A stretch of 45,322 nt of DNA from Bryobacterales bacterium (GCA_027452065.1 DAIDHC010000070.1:1-45322), one strand, 5' to 3'. Shown: positions 20,191 through 28,867, counted from the first letter of the stretch. The notes: generated by a model from the letters alone, not told the origin. Program-made: numbers and translations.

Positions 20191-21313
20191 CGGGCCGCGC
20201 CTGGCGCCGATCGGGTTTGCGCTGGCGCTGACGGCGATCGGCGCAGCGCCGGGCGCCGGTCCAGCGGAGTACCGGACGGCGGTGCCGGGATACCGCTATG
20301 AGTTTCCCCGGGACCACTTCAATCACCCGGAGTTTCAGACGGAGTGGTGGTATTACACGGGCAACGTTCGAGGCGCGCAGGGGGAGCGCTTCGGCTATGA
20401 GCTCACGTTCTTCCGGCAGGGCATGGGGCGGGAAAAGGCTGCCGAGGCGCCGTGGAGCGTGCCGGATCTTTATCTGGCGCACCTGGCGCTCAGCGACATC
20501 GGCGGGCAGCACTTTTACCATACCGAGCGTTTGAACCGGCCCGGCCCGGGGTTTGCCGGAGCGGATGTGAATTCGGCAACCGTGTGGAACGGAAACTGGC
20601 AGACGGTGTGGGATAAGAAGCCGCCCGCGGGGCTCTTCACCCGGCAGAGGCTTACGGCGGTTTCGGATGCGTTTTCGCTCGATCTCCTGCTCGACTCGGC
20701 CAAGCCTCCGGTGATCCACGGCGAGAATGGTGTCAGTCAAAAGGCAGCGGGGCGGGGAAGAGCATCGTACTACGTTTCCTTCACGCGGCTGCGGACGGCG
20801 GGCAGCATCGAACTCGGCGGGCGGCGGTATGTGGTGGAAGGCGCGTCGTGGATGGATCACGAGTTTTTTACGCAGCAGCTCGACGCGTCGCAGACGGGCT
20901 GGGACTGGTTCAGCATCCAGTTCGAAGATGGCTCTGAGTTGATGCTGTTCCAGATCCGTCACGCCGACGGCTCGATCGACCCCTACTCGGCCGGGACATA
21001 CGTGGATGCCGTCGGCCGGGCTCGGCACCTGGCGCGGGGCGAGTTTACGCTCGAGCCGGGCGGCACCTGGGCGAGCGCAAAAACGGGCGCGCGGTATCCG
21101 GTGGCGTGGACGATTCGGGTGCCGGCGCTGTCGATGGTTGCCAGCGCGACGACGCCGCTGGAGGCGCAGGAACTCACCAGCGAGAACGCGGCCTCACCGA
21201 GTTACTGGGAAGGTGCGATCGATATCCGGGGGACGAAAGCGGGCGCGAGTGCGGCGGGGAGCGGATATCTGGAGATGACCGGCTACGATCGGGCCGTTCG
21301 TTTCGGCCGGTGA
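20180..21313 (+). CDS. AttH/CrtC-family lipocalin-like secreted protein
   Basis: 377 aa from ATG 20180, which lies inside the permease 3' end. A signal peptide is visible ([20 protein letters not shown], cleavage near AGP). The mature part has the CrtC/AttH double-lipocalin signature: HFNHPEFQTEWWYYTGNV, GYELTFFRQ, YLAHLALSD, and later ASWMDHEFFTQQ and GWDWFSIQFEDG. Members include carotenoid 1,2-hydratase and AttH; no carotenoid genes are present, so a role as periplasmic partner or lipid-binding protein of the ABC exporter is more likely. A palindrome follows the stop. Confidence 0.9.
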   Translation: MKNSGPRLAPIGFALALTAIGAAPGAGPAEYRTAVPGYRYEFPRDHFNHPEFQTEWWYYTGNVRGAQGERFGYELTFFRQGMGREKAAEAPWSVPDLYLAHLALSDIGGQHFYHTERLNRPGPGFAGADVNSATVWNGNWQTVWDKKPPAGLFTRQRLTAVSDAFSLDLLLDSAKPPVIHGENGVSQKAAGRGRASYYVSFTRLRTAGSIELGGRRYVVEGASWMDHEFFTQQLDASQTGWDWFSIQFEDGSELMLFQIRHADGSIDPYSAGTYVDAVGRARHLARGEFTLEPGGTWASAKTGARYPVAWTIRVPALSMVASATTPLEAQELTSENAASPSYWEGAIDIRGTKAGASAAGSGYLEMTGYDRAVRFGR

Positions 21314-21322
21314 CGGGTGGCG

Positions 21323-21335
21323 AACGGCGGCCGTT
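21323..21335. repeat. Palindrome AACGGC-G-GCCGTT after the attH-like gene
   Basis: A perfect 6-bp inverted repeat around one base, 10 nt after the stop codon of the AttH-like gene. It may fold as part of a terminator, but no T-run follows. Confidence 0.3.
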
Positions 21336-21502
21336 GGGAAATCGCGCCGCGGGGGTGCAGGAAATGCGCGAATTGGCACGGAGCGTGGGCGAGACTGCGC
21401 GGCATGACCCACGAGAATCGCTAAATACCTGAAAGTGATGGCCTCGCCTTGGCCCTAGGGGTGCAAGTAGAGGGCATCGGTCAGGTGTGTCAAGGCGCAA
21501 GC

Positions 21503-23833
21503 ATGGAATGGAACGCTCGCACGGTGAATCGGTGGACGCTCGGTCTGGCGGGCGCGGGGATTCTGCTTGGTCTCGGGGCGACCCTGCTGCAACGGCCGGA
21601 ATGGGCGGCGGGGTTTTGGGCCGCGGCGACGGTGGTGGGGATCGTGCCGTTGACGGCCGGAGTTGTGCTGGCGTTGCGGCGCGGCAAGGTGGGAGTGGAC
21701 ATCATCGCGCTGCTGGCGATGGCGGGGGCGCTGCTGCTGGGACAATACGCGGCGGGCGCGGTGATTGCGCTGATGCTGGCGGGGGGGCAGGAATTGGAAG
21801 GCCTGGCCGGGGCGCGGGCGCGGCGCGAGTTGTCGGCGCTGATTGAACGCGCACCGCGAATGGCCCATCGCGAGAGCGATGGGGTGCTCACCACGGTGAA
21901 GGTGGAGGAGATCGAACCGGGGGACACGCTGGTGGTGAAGCCGGGCGAGGTGATCTCGGTCGACGGAGTGGTGATGGGGAGTTCGGCGGTGGTGGACGAG
22001 TCGGCGCTGACGGGGGAGGCGGTGCCCGTGGAGCGGCGGCCGGACGAGCAGGTGCGCAGCGGGTCGGTGAACGCGTCGAAGGCTCCGTTCCGAATGCGGG
22101 CGACGGCGTTCGCGCGCGACAGCACGTACGCCGGCATCGTGAGGCTTGTGGAGCAGGCGCAGGCGTCCAAGGCGCCGATGCTGCGGCTGGCGGATCGCTA
22201 CTCGATGGTGTTCCTGCCGGTGGCGGTGGGCGTGGCGGGGCTGGCCTGGGCGGCATCGGGCGACGCGCGGCGGGCACTAGCGGTGCTGGTGGTGGCGACA
22301 CCGTGCCCGCTGATTCTGGCGGCGCCGGTGGCCATCGTTTCCGGGATCTCGCGGGCGGCGCGGCGCGGGGTGGTGGTCAAGGGCGGCGGTGCACTGGAGA
22401 CTCTGGCCAGGGCGACGGTGCTGGTGCTCGACAAGACGGGGACGGTCACCGGCGGCGCACCGGCAGTTACCGAAGTGGTGCCGCTGGGACGTTACACGCC
22501 GGACCAGTTGCTGCGCTATGCGGCGTCACTCGATCAGGTGTCGCAGCACGTTCTGGCCGCTCCAATTCTAGCGGCGGCGAAGGCGCGGGGTTTGACACTC
22601 TCGTTCCCCACCGATGCCGAGGAGGAGACGGGCTCGGGCGTCCGGGGCTGGGTGGACGGCGCGTTTGTGGAACTGGGCAGGAGCGGGTGGGTGCTGCAGG
22701 GGCGTCCCACGCCGGCGCCTCTGCGGCGTCTGCGGCGGCGGAACAGTTTCGAGGGATCGTCGAGCGTGGTGATGGCGATCGACGGGCAGGCGGAGGGCGC
22801 GCTGGTAATCGAGGACCCGATCCGGCCGGACGCTCCGATCACGCTTCGCCTGCTTCGGCGGGCTGGTTTTCGAAAGATCTATTTGCTCACCGGCGACCAT
22901 GAAGACGTCGCCAACGTGGTCGGCCAGGTGCTGGGCGTCGATCGTGTTTTCGCCGAGCGGACGCCGGCCGAGAAAGTCGACGCGGTGCGCGAGGCGAGAG
23001 CGGAGGGCGTGACGGTGATGGTGGGCGACGGGATCAACGACGCGCCGGCACTGGCGAGCGCCGATGTGGGAGTGGCGCTGGGTGCGCGAGGCGCCTCGGC
23101 TTCCTCGGAGGCCGCGGACATCGTGATCACGGTCGACCGGCTGGACCGGTTCGCGGAAGGAGTCCGGATCGCGGCGCGCACGCGACGGATCGCCATCGAG
23201 AGCATGATCGCGGGCATGGCCCTGTCGGGGATCGGAATGTGCGCCGCCGCCGCCGGATGGCTGCCGCCGATCGCCGGAGCATTGTCACAGGAAGGTATCG
23301 ATATGCTGGTGATCCTCAACGCGCTCCGCGCGCTGAGACCGGGCCGGTCCGCGCCGCACGCGCCGCCGCAACACGAGGGGCTGAGCGACCGGATACGAGC
23401 CGAGCATCGCCGCCTGCTTCCCGGTGTCCGCGACATCAGGTACCTGGCCGATCGCCTGGGAGCGCTCTCACCCGCCGAAGCGCTCACCGGCCTGGAGAAC
23501 ACTCACCGTTTTCTGGCCACGGAGATTCTGCCGCACGACGACGCCGAAGATGGAACGCTGTATCCGGTCATTGCCCGGATGATGGGCGGCGACGAACCCG
23601 TTGCGGCGATGGCCCGCGCTCACCGTGAGGTCTCCCACCTGACCGGCCTGCTCCGCCGCACGCTCGACGATCTTCCCGAACAAGGACCGGCACCGGAGGA
23701 CGTCCCGGAATTTCAACGCATCCTCTACGGCCTCGACGCCATTCTGCGCCTTCATTTCGCACAGGAAGAGGAAACATACCTCGCGCTGCTGGACGGCAGC
23801 GGGCCGGGCAGCGGCGCTGCCCCGGCCAGATGA
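21503..23833 (+). CDS. P1B-5-type heavy-metal ATPase with C-terminal hemerythrin domain (Nia-like)
   Basis: 776 aa from ATG 21503. There is no N-terminal HMA domain. P-type ATPase motifs are all present: TGEA in the actuator, TPCP in the metal-binding helix (Cys268), phosphorylated Asp310 in DKTGT, and GDGINDAPALASADVGVA. The usual HP motif of the N domain is HV (SQHVLAA). The last helix has SQEGID (595-600). TPCP plus QExxD and a hemerythrin tail (about 630-765; H635, HDDAEDGTLYPV, HREVSHL, LHFAQEEE) define the P1B-5 group, whose studied member Nia exports Fe2+ and Ni2+. The tail may sense iron or oxygen. Two regulatory genes follow closely. Confidence 0.88.
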   Translation: MEWNARTVNRWTLGLAGAGILLGLGATLLQRPEWAAGFWAAATVVGIVPLTAGVVLALRRGKVGVDIIALLAMAGALLLGQYAAGAVIALMLAGGQELEGLAGARARRELSALIERAPRMAHRESDGVLTTVKVEEIEPGDTLVVKPGEVISVDGVVMGSSAVVDESALTGEAVPVERRPDEQVRSGSVNASKAPFRMRATAFARDSTYAGIVRLVEQAQASKAPMLRLADRYSMVFLPVAVGVAGLAWAASGDARRALAVLVVATPCPLILAAPVAIVSGISRAARRGVVVKGGGALETLARATVLVLDKTGTVTGGAPAVTEVVPLGRYTPDQLLRYAASLDQVSQHVLAAPILAAAKARGLTLSFPTDAEEETGSGVRGWVDGAFVELGRSGWVLQGRPTPAPLRRLRRRNSFEGSSSVVMAIDGQAEGALVIEDPIRPDAPITLRLLRRAGFRKIYLLTGDHEDVANVVGQVLGVDRVFAERTPAEKVDAVREARAEGVTVMVGDGINDAPALASADVGVALGARGASASSEAADIVITVDRLDRFAEGVRIAARTRRIAIESMIAGMALSGIGMCAAAAGWLPPIAGALSQEGIDMLVILNALRALRPGRSAPHAPPQHEGLSDRIRAEHRRLLPGVRDIRYLADRLGALSPAEALTGLENTHRFLATEILPHDDAEDGTLYPVIARMMGGDEPVAAMARAHREVSHLTGLLRRTLDDLPEQGPAPEDVPEFQRILYGLDAILRLHFAQEEETYLALLDGSGPGSGAAPAR

Positions 23834-23860
23834 GATCGAAGGCCGACCGATTGAACCGCC

Positions 23861-25174
23861 ATGGCGAACTTTGGTGATCCTCAATTAGACGTCCTTCGTG
23901 GAGGCCTCGACGCCTTCAAGAGGGAGCAGACGATCTTTGTGCTGCTGAACCTTCTGGTGATGGCGGTGCTGCTGCTGTCGCACACGCTGTTGGCCTCCTA
24001 TTGGGGGAACCCGCCGCGCGCCTTCGCGATTCTGCTGCTGGCCGGATTCCTGGTGAACAGCCTGAGCCTGATGTGGCTTCACGGCATCGATTCTCTGCCC
24101 GGCCCTTGGACCATCCAAGGGTTGAGCTGGGCGTCGGTGGGCTTCAGCGCGGCGCTGTCTTTCACCCTCGCGCTTCTCTCCAACGATCAGAACGTTCAAT
24201 ACAGCGCGTTGATGGCGATTCCGGTGATCGAAGCCGCGTTCCGTTTTTCGCTGGGCGGCCTTTCCCGTGTCGTCGGGCTGGCGTCGTTTCTCAACTTCTT
24301 CTGGGTCTGGTGGTATTTCCGGTTCCACCCGCCGGCGCTGATGGTTGAGTATCTGGAGGCGGGAACGATGTCGCTGCTTTACGCCATCGTCGGCCCGGTA
24401 GTCTGGCTTGTGGTGCGACAACTCCGATGCGAGACGCGGAGTCTGCTGGAGAGCCGCGCGGAGCTGAGGAGCGCGCAGGAGCGGCTGGTGCAGGAGGAGA
24501 AACTGGCGGCGGTAGGAAGACTGTCGAGCGCGATCGCACATGAGGTGCGGAATCCGGTGGCCATGATCTCGAGTTCCCTGGCCATGGCGCTGCACGAGGA
24601 TCTCCCGGACGCCGAGCGGGAACAGATGTTTGACATTGCCGGCAAGGAAGCGGAACGGCTGGAAAGGCTGACGGCGGACTTTCTCCGATACGCCCGTCCC
24701 GCGGCTGCCGACCGGCATTCCGAGCCGGTGGCCGCGCTGCTCGAATACGCCGCCTCGGCCTGCAGGGCGCAGGCCACGGGCAGGGGTGTGGAACTTCGCG
24801 TCGAGGCCGACGATGGGCTCCGGGCCGAGCTGGACAGCGGCCAAACGATTCAGGCGATTTTGAACCTTGTGATGAACGCGATTGACGCTTCCAGCGCGGG
24901 CGGCCGGGTGATGTTGAAGGCCGGCCAGAGCGGCGGAGCGCTCCGGATTTGGGTGGAGAATTCCAATGGACCGATTCCGGACGGCGTCGCCTGCCGCATT
25001 TTTGAGCCATTTTTTACTACGAAGCCGGGCGGCACAGGCCTGGGTCTGGCGATTGCGCGTAATGTCGCGCTCGCACACGGCGGCGATCTGATACTGGACG
25101 CCAATCAGCCGGAGGCCGTGCGCTTTCAGTTGAGTTTTCGTTCCGCCGAGGGAGGCACTGAATCTTATGGGTAG
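23861..25174 (+). CDS. Membrane histidine kinase, NtrB-like class, partner of the sigma-54 activator
   Basis: 437 aa. The N-terminal 190 residues form about six membrane helices with short loops (for example FVLLNLLVMAVLLLSHTLL and FAILLLAGFLVNSLSLMWL), an uncharacterised membrane sensor. A short coiled segment (RSLLESRAELRSAQERLVQEE) leads to HisKA with His227 in IAHEVRNPVAM. The ATPase domain shows ILNLVMNAIDASS, IFEPFFTTKPGGTGLGLAIA. The ATG is 27 nt after the ATPase stop, so these genes are likely cotranscribed. The stop overlaps the response regulator start by 8 nt. Confidence 0.93.
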   Translation: MANFGDPQLDVLRGGLDAFKREQTIFVLLNLLVMAVLLLSHTLLASYWGNPPRAFAILLLAGFLVNSLSLMWLHGIDSLPGPWTIQGLSWASVGFSAALSFTLALLSNDQNVQYSALMAIPVIEAAFRFSLGGLSRVVGLASFLNFFWVWWYFRFHPPALMVEYLEAGTMSLLYAIVGPVVWLVVRQLRCETRSLLESRAELRSAQERLVQEEKLAAVGRLSSAIAHEVRNPVAMISSSLAMALHEDLPDAEREQMFDIAGKEAERLERLTADFLRYARPAAADRHSEPVAALLEYAASACRAQATGRGVELRVEADDGLRAELDSGQTIQAILNLVMNAIDASSAGGRVMLKAGQSGGALRIWVENSNGPIPDGVACRIFEPFFTTKPGGTGLGLAIARNVALAHGGDLILDANQPEAVRFQLSFRSAEGGTESYG

Positions 25175-26747
25175 AGTCCTGATTGTCGATGACGAACCGC
25201 ACATGAGGCGAATTCTCGCTTCGAGTCTGGGGCGCGACAAACATGTCGTGACCGAGGCATGCGGACTGACCGAAGCGCGGAGCCTCCTTGCCGCGAGCCG
25301 CTTTGACGCGGTTGTGACGGATCAGAAAATGCCCGACGGCGATGGGCTGGACGTGTTGGCGCGGTTGCGGGAACTGGATCCGACAACGGCGCTGGTGATG
25401 CTCACGGCCCACGCGACGGTTGAGCTGGCGGTGGAAAGCATGAGGCAGGGCGCCTTCGATTTCGTGACCAAGCCGTTTCAGACCGAGGTTGTGCGGGCCG
25501 CGGTCCGCCGCGCTTGCGAACACACGGCGCTGCTCAGGGAGAATGGCGTTCTGCGCCAGACGCTCGTAAAGATGGAAGGCCCGGCGGAAATTGTCGGCAT
25601 CAGCGATGCGATGGCCGGCGTACGAGAGGCGATCGCGCGGGTCGCACCCACGGGAGCGACGGTGCTCATTCACGGCGAGACGGGAACGGGGAAGGAGATG
25701 GCGGCGCGGGCGATTCATCGGATGAGTCCGCGGGCATCGAAGCCGTTCATCGCGGTCAACTGCGCCTCGATTACCGAGTCTTTGCTGGAAGCGGAGTTGT
25801 TTGGGCACGAGAAGGGGGCCTTTACCGGCGCCGACCGTGCACGCGAGGGGCTCTTCGAGGCGGCCAATGAAGGCACACTGTTCCTGGACGAAGTGGGCGA
25901 CATGTCGCTCACGGCCCAGGCGAAGCTGCTGCGCGTTCTGATGGACGGCCAGATCATGAGAGTCGGGTCCACCCGGGGCCGGAGCGTGGATGTTCGCGTG
26001 CTTGTGGCTACGAACCGCGACCTGGAGGCGGCTGTCCGCCAGGGTCGATTCCGCCAGGATCTTTACTACCGTCTCGCCGTTGTTCCGGTTCACATTCCGC
26101 CGCTGCGCGAGCGGCCCGAGGATATCCCCGGCCTGTGCGCCCTGTTCTGCCGCCATGCTGCCACGGACCTGAAGCAGCCGCTTCGGCCGCTGAGCATCGA
26201 GGCGATCCGCAAGCTGCGCCGCTACTCGTTTCCCGGCAACGTCCGGGAGTTGAAGAATCTGATCGAGCGGGCGCTCATTCTTTCGAGCGGATCAGAGGTG
26301 GGACCGGACCAACTGCCGGTTCCGGCCGAGGAGGAGACCGCGAACCGGCCGGTGGAGCCGGACGATGTCTGCTCGACGTGGGTTGACCTGCTTCCGGAAT
26401 CGGTAAACCTGCGCTTGATTCTGGAAAACGTGGAACGCGACCTGATTGACAGAGCCCTGCGATCGAGTGGCGGCGTGAGGGCGGAAGCAGCGCGGCGTCT
26501 GGGACTTTCCCGCAGCGATCTCGCCTACAAGCTCGGAAAGCTGGGCAATGGCGCCCCGGCGGGCCAATCTTCGGCCGGCAGCGAAAAGACAACCACTGAC
26601 TGCCCGCCCGCTCTACCGCAGCGGCTGCCGGACGGCCTGCACGGGCATGACCGCGTGGACGCCGAACTCATGCACCAGGCGTCCGCCGTTATGGGCCGTA
26701 TCGGCCAGAATCACCATCCCCGCGCAGTACAACAGCAGAAAGATTGA
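25167..26747 (+). CDS. NtrC-family sigma-54 activating response regulator with C-terminal extension
   Basis: 526 aa. The receiver (1-115) has DDE (9-11), Asp52 in TDQKMPDGDG and Lys in VTKPF. The AAA+ domain (about 135-370) has Walker A GETGTGKE, GAFTGA (217-222) that contacts sigma-54, and Walker B GTLFLDEVGD. A Fis-type helix-turn-helix lies near 430-460 (AEAARRLGLSRSDLAYKLGKLG). About 60 residues after it look random and are antisense to the DUF2231 gene, as if a stop had been lost. The start overlaps the kinase stop by 8 nt, with GGGAGG upstream. One likely target is the sigma-54 promoter at 14443-14458, but this is inference. Confidence 0.94.
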   Translation: MGRVLIVDDEPHMRRILASSLGRDKHVVTEACGLTEARSLLAASRFDAVVTDQKMPDGDGLDVLARLRELDPTTALVMLTAHATVELAVESMRQGAFDFVTKPFQTEVVRAAVRRACEHTALLRENGVLRQTLVKMEGPAEIVGISDAMAGVREAIARVAPTGATVLIHGETGTGKEMAARAIHRMSPRASKPFIAVNCASITESLLEAELFGHEKGAFTGADRAREGLFEAANEGTLFLDEVGDMSLTAQAKLLRVLMDGQIMRVGSTRGRSVDVRVLVATNRDLEAAVRQGRFRQDLYYRLAVVPVHIPPLRERPEDIPGLCALFCRHAATDLKQPLRPLSIEAIRKLRRYSFPGNVRELKNLIERALILSSGSEVGPDQLPVPAEEETANRPVEPDDVCSTWVDLLPESVNLRLILENVERDLIDRALRSSGGVRAEAARRLGLSRSDLAYKLGKLGNGAPAGQSSAGSEKTTTDCPPALPQRLPDGLHGHDRVDAELMHQASAVMGRIGQNHHPRAVQQQKD

Positions 26748-27143
26748 CGGCAGCAGCGTAGCCACCGCACTCCCGGGAGGCCGCTTCAAAAGACGGGGTC
26801 CGAAGAGCAGAACCGCGAAGATGACGGTTAACGCGGCAAAGATCACTCGCGTGGTTTCGGCGAGATCTTCGTGACGTTCCAGAACGGCAGTCACCTCCGC
26901 CGAGTGCCGCACCAGCCTTGCGGCGGCTTCGCCGGAAAAGGCGGCGACGAATGCCGCCCCCGTGCCGGCGATCATCAGAATCCACGCCGACATCAGGAAG
27001 GCCGAGCGCTGCGCCGAATTGCGCAGGAGCCCGATGACGACAAAAACGGGCGCCACAAAAAGGAGAGCGATCGGAAAGTGGACTACTAGCGGATGAAGGC
27101 CCTCAAGGCTCGGAATGGGGGGGATGTTCATATAGAAGCGCAT
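26613..27143 (-). CDS. DUF2231 domain membrane protein
   Basis: 176 aa. GLHPLVVHFPIALLFVAPVFVV near residue 14 is the DUF2231 signature, whose two histidines (HPLVVHFP) are thought to lie in the membrane. Four helices: about 20-40, 46-70, 100-116 and 125-145. A conserved-looking ADTAHNGGRLVHEFGVH segment near the C-terminus adds three more histidines, so a haem or metal site is possible but not shown. GAGG lies just upstream of ATG 27143; an in-frame ATG at 27131 is an alternative start. The 3' end overlaps the NtrC-type gene by 135 nt in a convergent arrangement. Confidence 0.88.
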   Translation of the reverse strand: MRFYMNIPPIPSLEGLHPLVVHFPIALLFVAPVFVVIGLLRNSAQRSAFLMSAWILMIAGTGAAFVAAFSGEAAARLVRHSAEVTAVLERHEDLAETTRVIFAALTVIFAVLLFGPRLLKRPPGSAVATLLPSIFLLLYCAGMVILADTAHNGGRLVHEFGVHAVMPVQAVRQPLR

Positions 27144-27503
27144 GCTTCCTCTGATTCGTTGGCCGATTTAGCGCGGCAGGGATCAGGCCCCGTTGCTTTT
27201 GTTCCTCGTGCCGGCGCGCGGCACACCGTGCCCGCTTTTTGGGGGCCTCTCCCGCTTCACGGGGAGGCTCCGGAGCATCGTTTTGGTGTGCCGCAACGCC
27301 GGGACCCGGCCCGGCTCGTGTCGCGACGGGGAGCGACGAGGCGGCCGGGAGGCCGTTGACTGGAGCAGGATCACACACGGCTGGCACGCGCCCTTAACAG
27401 GCAGGCAGGCCAGCCGGCGATGGGAGCGGCCCGGCCGTCGCAGCGGCTACCGGCTGTTGGCCGGCGGCCACTGCGCGGCCATCCGCGTCGGCTGCTAACA
27501 GAC
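27144..27503. other. Intergenic region with three hairpins, no gene seen
   Basis: A 360-bp gap between two minus-strand genes. It contains GTGCCG-GCGCG-CGGCAC (27208-27224), a longer stem around GCCTCTCC / GGGGAGGC (about 27245-27268) and a bulged stem CTCG..TCGC / GCGACGAG (27315-27340). The run of stems could be a small RNA or transcription-stop region, but G+C-rich DNA makes chance stems common. I see no open frame with a credible start. Confidence 0.3.
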
Positions 27504-28058
27504 CTATTCAACTTCCAGTTTTTTACTGAGATCCTCCAGTCGCGCCTTGGTCGTCCCATAGCTGACGTACTCGTTGATCAACGTAGACAGCTCAGAGGCG
27601 AGTTCGGAGTTGGTCTTGACGTAGTCCTGGAAGTCCGTATGGTGCACCCGGTTTTGATTCTTGTTCAGATACTCGATCATCGCCTCGGTGTTGGTAGCCA
27701 GTTCGCGCAGGAGCACCGGAATCTGGACGATCGCCTGTTGCTGCCAGGGCGCGCCTTCGGACTGCGCTTCGGTGAGTTTCCCGGCGATCTCGCCCGCTTT
27801 GTTAATGTGCTCTTTGACCATTTCGACCTTCGCGGCATGGCTCTGCCAGCTCACTTTACTTCGGGTGAAAGTCAGCATCTCTTCTGTGTCGGTTTTCAGG
27901 GCTGCGGCCTCCGTTTTGGCGTCCTTCAGCAGGCCGGAGATTTTGGCAGATTCTCCGACGGTTTCCGCGTGGCTCCGCACTGCAAATGCGGTAAATAAGC
28001 CTCCGCCGACCAATATCGCGGCCAAAAGGCCGGAACCGGTTTTTTTGTTGATGCCCAT
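27504..28058 (-). CDS. Secreted or membrane-anchored helical protein of unknown function
   Basis: 184 aa from ATG 28058, with AAGGAG 6 nt upstream. The N-terminus (NKKTGSGLLAAILVGGGLFTAFAV) is a signal peptide or anchor, with RSHAET as a likely cleavage site. The rest is almost entirely charged alpha-helix (AKISGLLKDAKTEAAALKTD, VEMVKEHINKAGEIAGKLTE, LATNTEAMIEYLNKNQNR, LEDLSKKLE), with two histidines in NRVHHTDFQDY. It resembles helical bundle proteins of the periplasm. I do not recognise a named family. A palindrome lies 23 nt upstream of the start. Confidence 0.8.
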   Translation of the reverse strand: MGINKKTGSGLLAAILVGGGLFTAFAVRSHAETVGESAKISGLLKDAKTEAAALKTDTEEMLTFTRSKVSWQSHAAKVEMVKEHINKAGEIAGKLTEAQSEGAPWQQQAIVQIPVLLRELATNTEAMIEYLNKNQNRVHHTDFQDYVKTNSELASELSTLINEYVSYGTTKARLEDLSKKLEVE

Positions 28059-28080
28059 AGTGTGCTCCTTCGGATAGAAA

Positions 28081-28095
28081 TGGCGCCGGGCGCCA
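28081..28095. repeat. Palindrome TGGCGCC-G-GGCGCCA, possible operator
   Basis: A perfect 7-bp inverted repeat with a single central base, 23 nt upstream of the minus-strand start at 28058. Its place between the likely promoter and the Shine-Dalgarno site fits an operator or a 5'-leader hairpin. Confidence 0.4.
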
Positions 28096-28464
28096 AGGCT
28101 ATCCGTTGTGGTCACTGCATTCGCATCGCCATCGGGGGGACGGCGGCATCCCGCTGAAAGCACAAGCTGGGTCGAAAGTGGCGACGGACAGTGCGTACAA
28201 ATTCCTGAACGCTTCGGCCCGGCCTGTGCAGAAACTTGAACGGCGGCGGCGCGCGGGCGCCGCGGGCGAGAGAGAGATTTCAGCGCCGGCAAACTATTTG
28301 TGACGAAGCGCCCGTCCAGGCTTCCCGGTCTCCCGGGGCGCGGCCGGGCTTCGGACGCGCGGCGCCGGGGCATGGGCGAACGGCGGCGCTCGAAGGCTCC
28401 TGTCTGAGCGCGGGTCGCAGCCGCGGGATTCCCGCCCCGCCCGGCCCCTGCCGGCAGCGGCCGG

Positions 28465-28492
28465 TTGTCCGGGCTGCCGGCACTGCGATAAT
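28465..28492 (+). promoter_or_regulatory. Promoter TTGTCC-N16-GATAAT, leaderless
   Basis: TTGTCC (28465-28470) and GATAAT (28487-28492) are 16 nt apart. Transcription starting 7 nt after the -10 would begin at A of ATG 28499. This is the clearest example of the leaderless pattern in the window. Confidence 0.55.
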
Positions 28493-28498
28493 CGAGGT

Positions 28499-28867
28499 AT
28501 GAAGCTTCGCGTGCTTGCGATCCTGGTGGCGCTTGTGACCCCGCTGCTTGCCGGACCGCCGATGACGACTCTCACGATCCAGGTCACCGACACGGAGGGA
28601 CGGCCTGTGGACCATGCCGACGTAATTGTGCGCTTTAAGGGCAACCGGTCCGCGAAGAAACTTGGCCGCAAGACGCCGGTGAGCTGGGAAATGCGCTCCA
28701 ATCAGTCGGGAACGGCCAAGATTCCGCCGATTCCTCAGGGCACGATTGAGATCCAGGTCATCGCCAAGAACTATCAGACCTTCGGCGACGACTTTGAAGT
28801 GAATGAGGACGAGAAGACGATTCCCATCCAACTGAAGGCGCCGCAGCAGCAGTACTCAGTCCACTGA
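28499..28867 (+). CDS. Small secreted carboxypeptidase regulatory-like (Ig-fold) protein
   Basis: 122 aa. The signal peptide is KLRVLAILVALVTPLLAG. The mature part LTIQVTDTEGRPVDHADVIVRFKG, then SNQSGTAKIPPIPQGTIEIQV and KNYQTFGDDFEV, has the beta-sandwich pattern of carboxypeptidase regulatory-like domains: V-x-D-x-x-G-x-P-V-x-x-A-x-V and G-x-x-x-I-P-x-x-P-x-G. Single-domain secreted forms are common in Acidobacteriota and may bind protein or polysaccharide. No partner is evident; the RidA gene converges on it 11 nt downstream. Confidence 0.82.
   Translation: MKLRVLAILVALVTPLLAGPPMTTLTIQVTDTEGRPVDHADVIVRFKGNRSAKKLGRKTPVSWEMRSNQSGTAKIPPIPQGTIEIQVIAKNYQTFGDDFEVNEDEKTIPIQLKAPQQQYSVH

Larger units (their letters stand above)
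28059..28498. other. Intergenic region between divergent genes
   Basis: A 440-bp gap. Near its left end is the palindrome at 28081-28095; its right end is the promoter of the next gene. The middle is very rich in G+C and contains no open frame with a supported start. I see no tRNA or known RNA motif. Confidence 0.4.

Noticed and set aside
21373..21388. TTGGCACG, a good -24 half of a sigma-54 promoter upstream of the P1B ATPase
   Set aside because: The -12 half reads GTGGG instead of TTGCW, so the required GC is missing.
27381..27397. CTGGCACG in the gap before the helical protein stop
   Set aside because: No TTGC at the -12 position.
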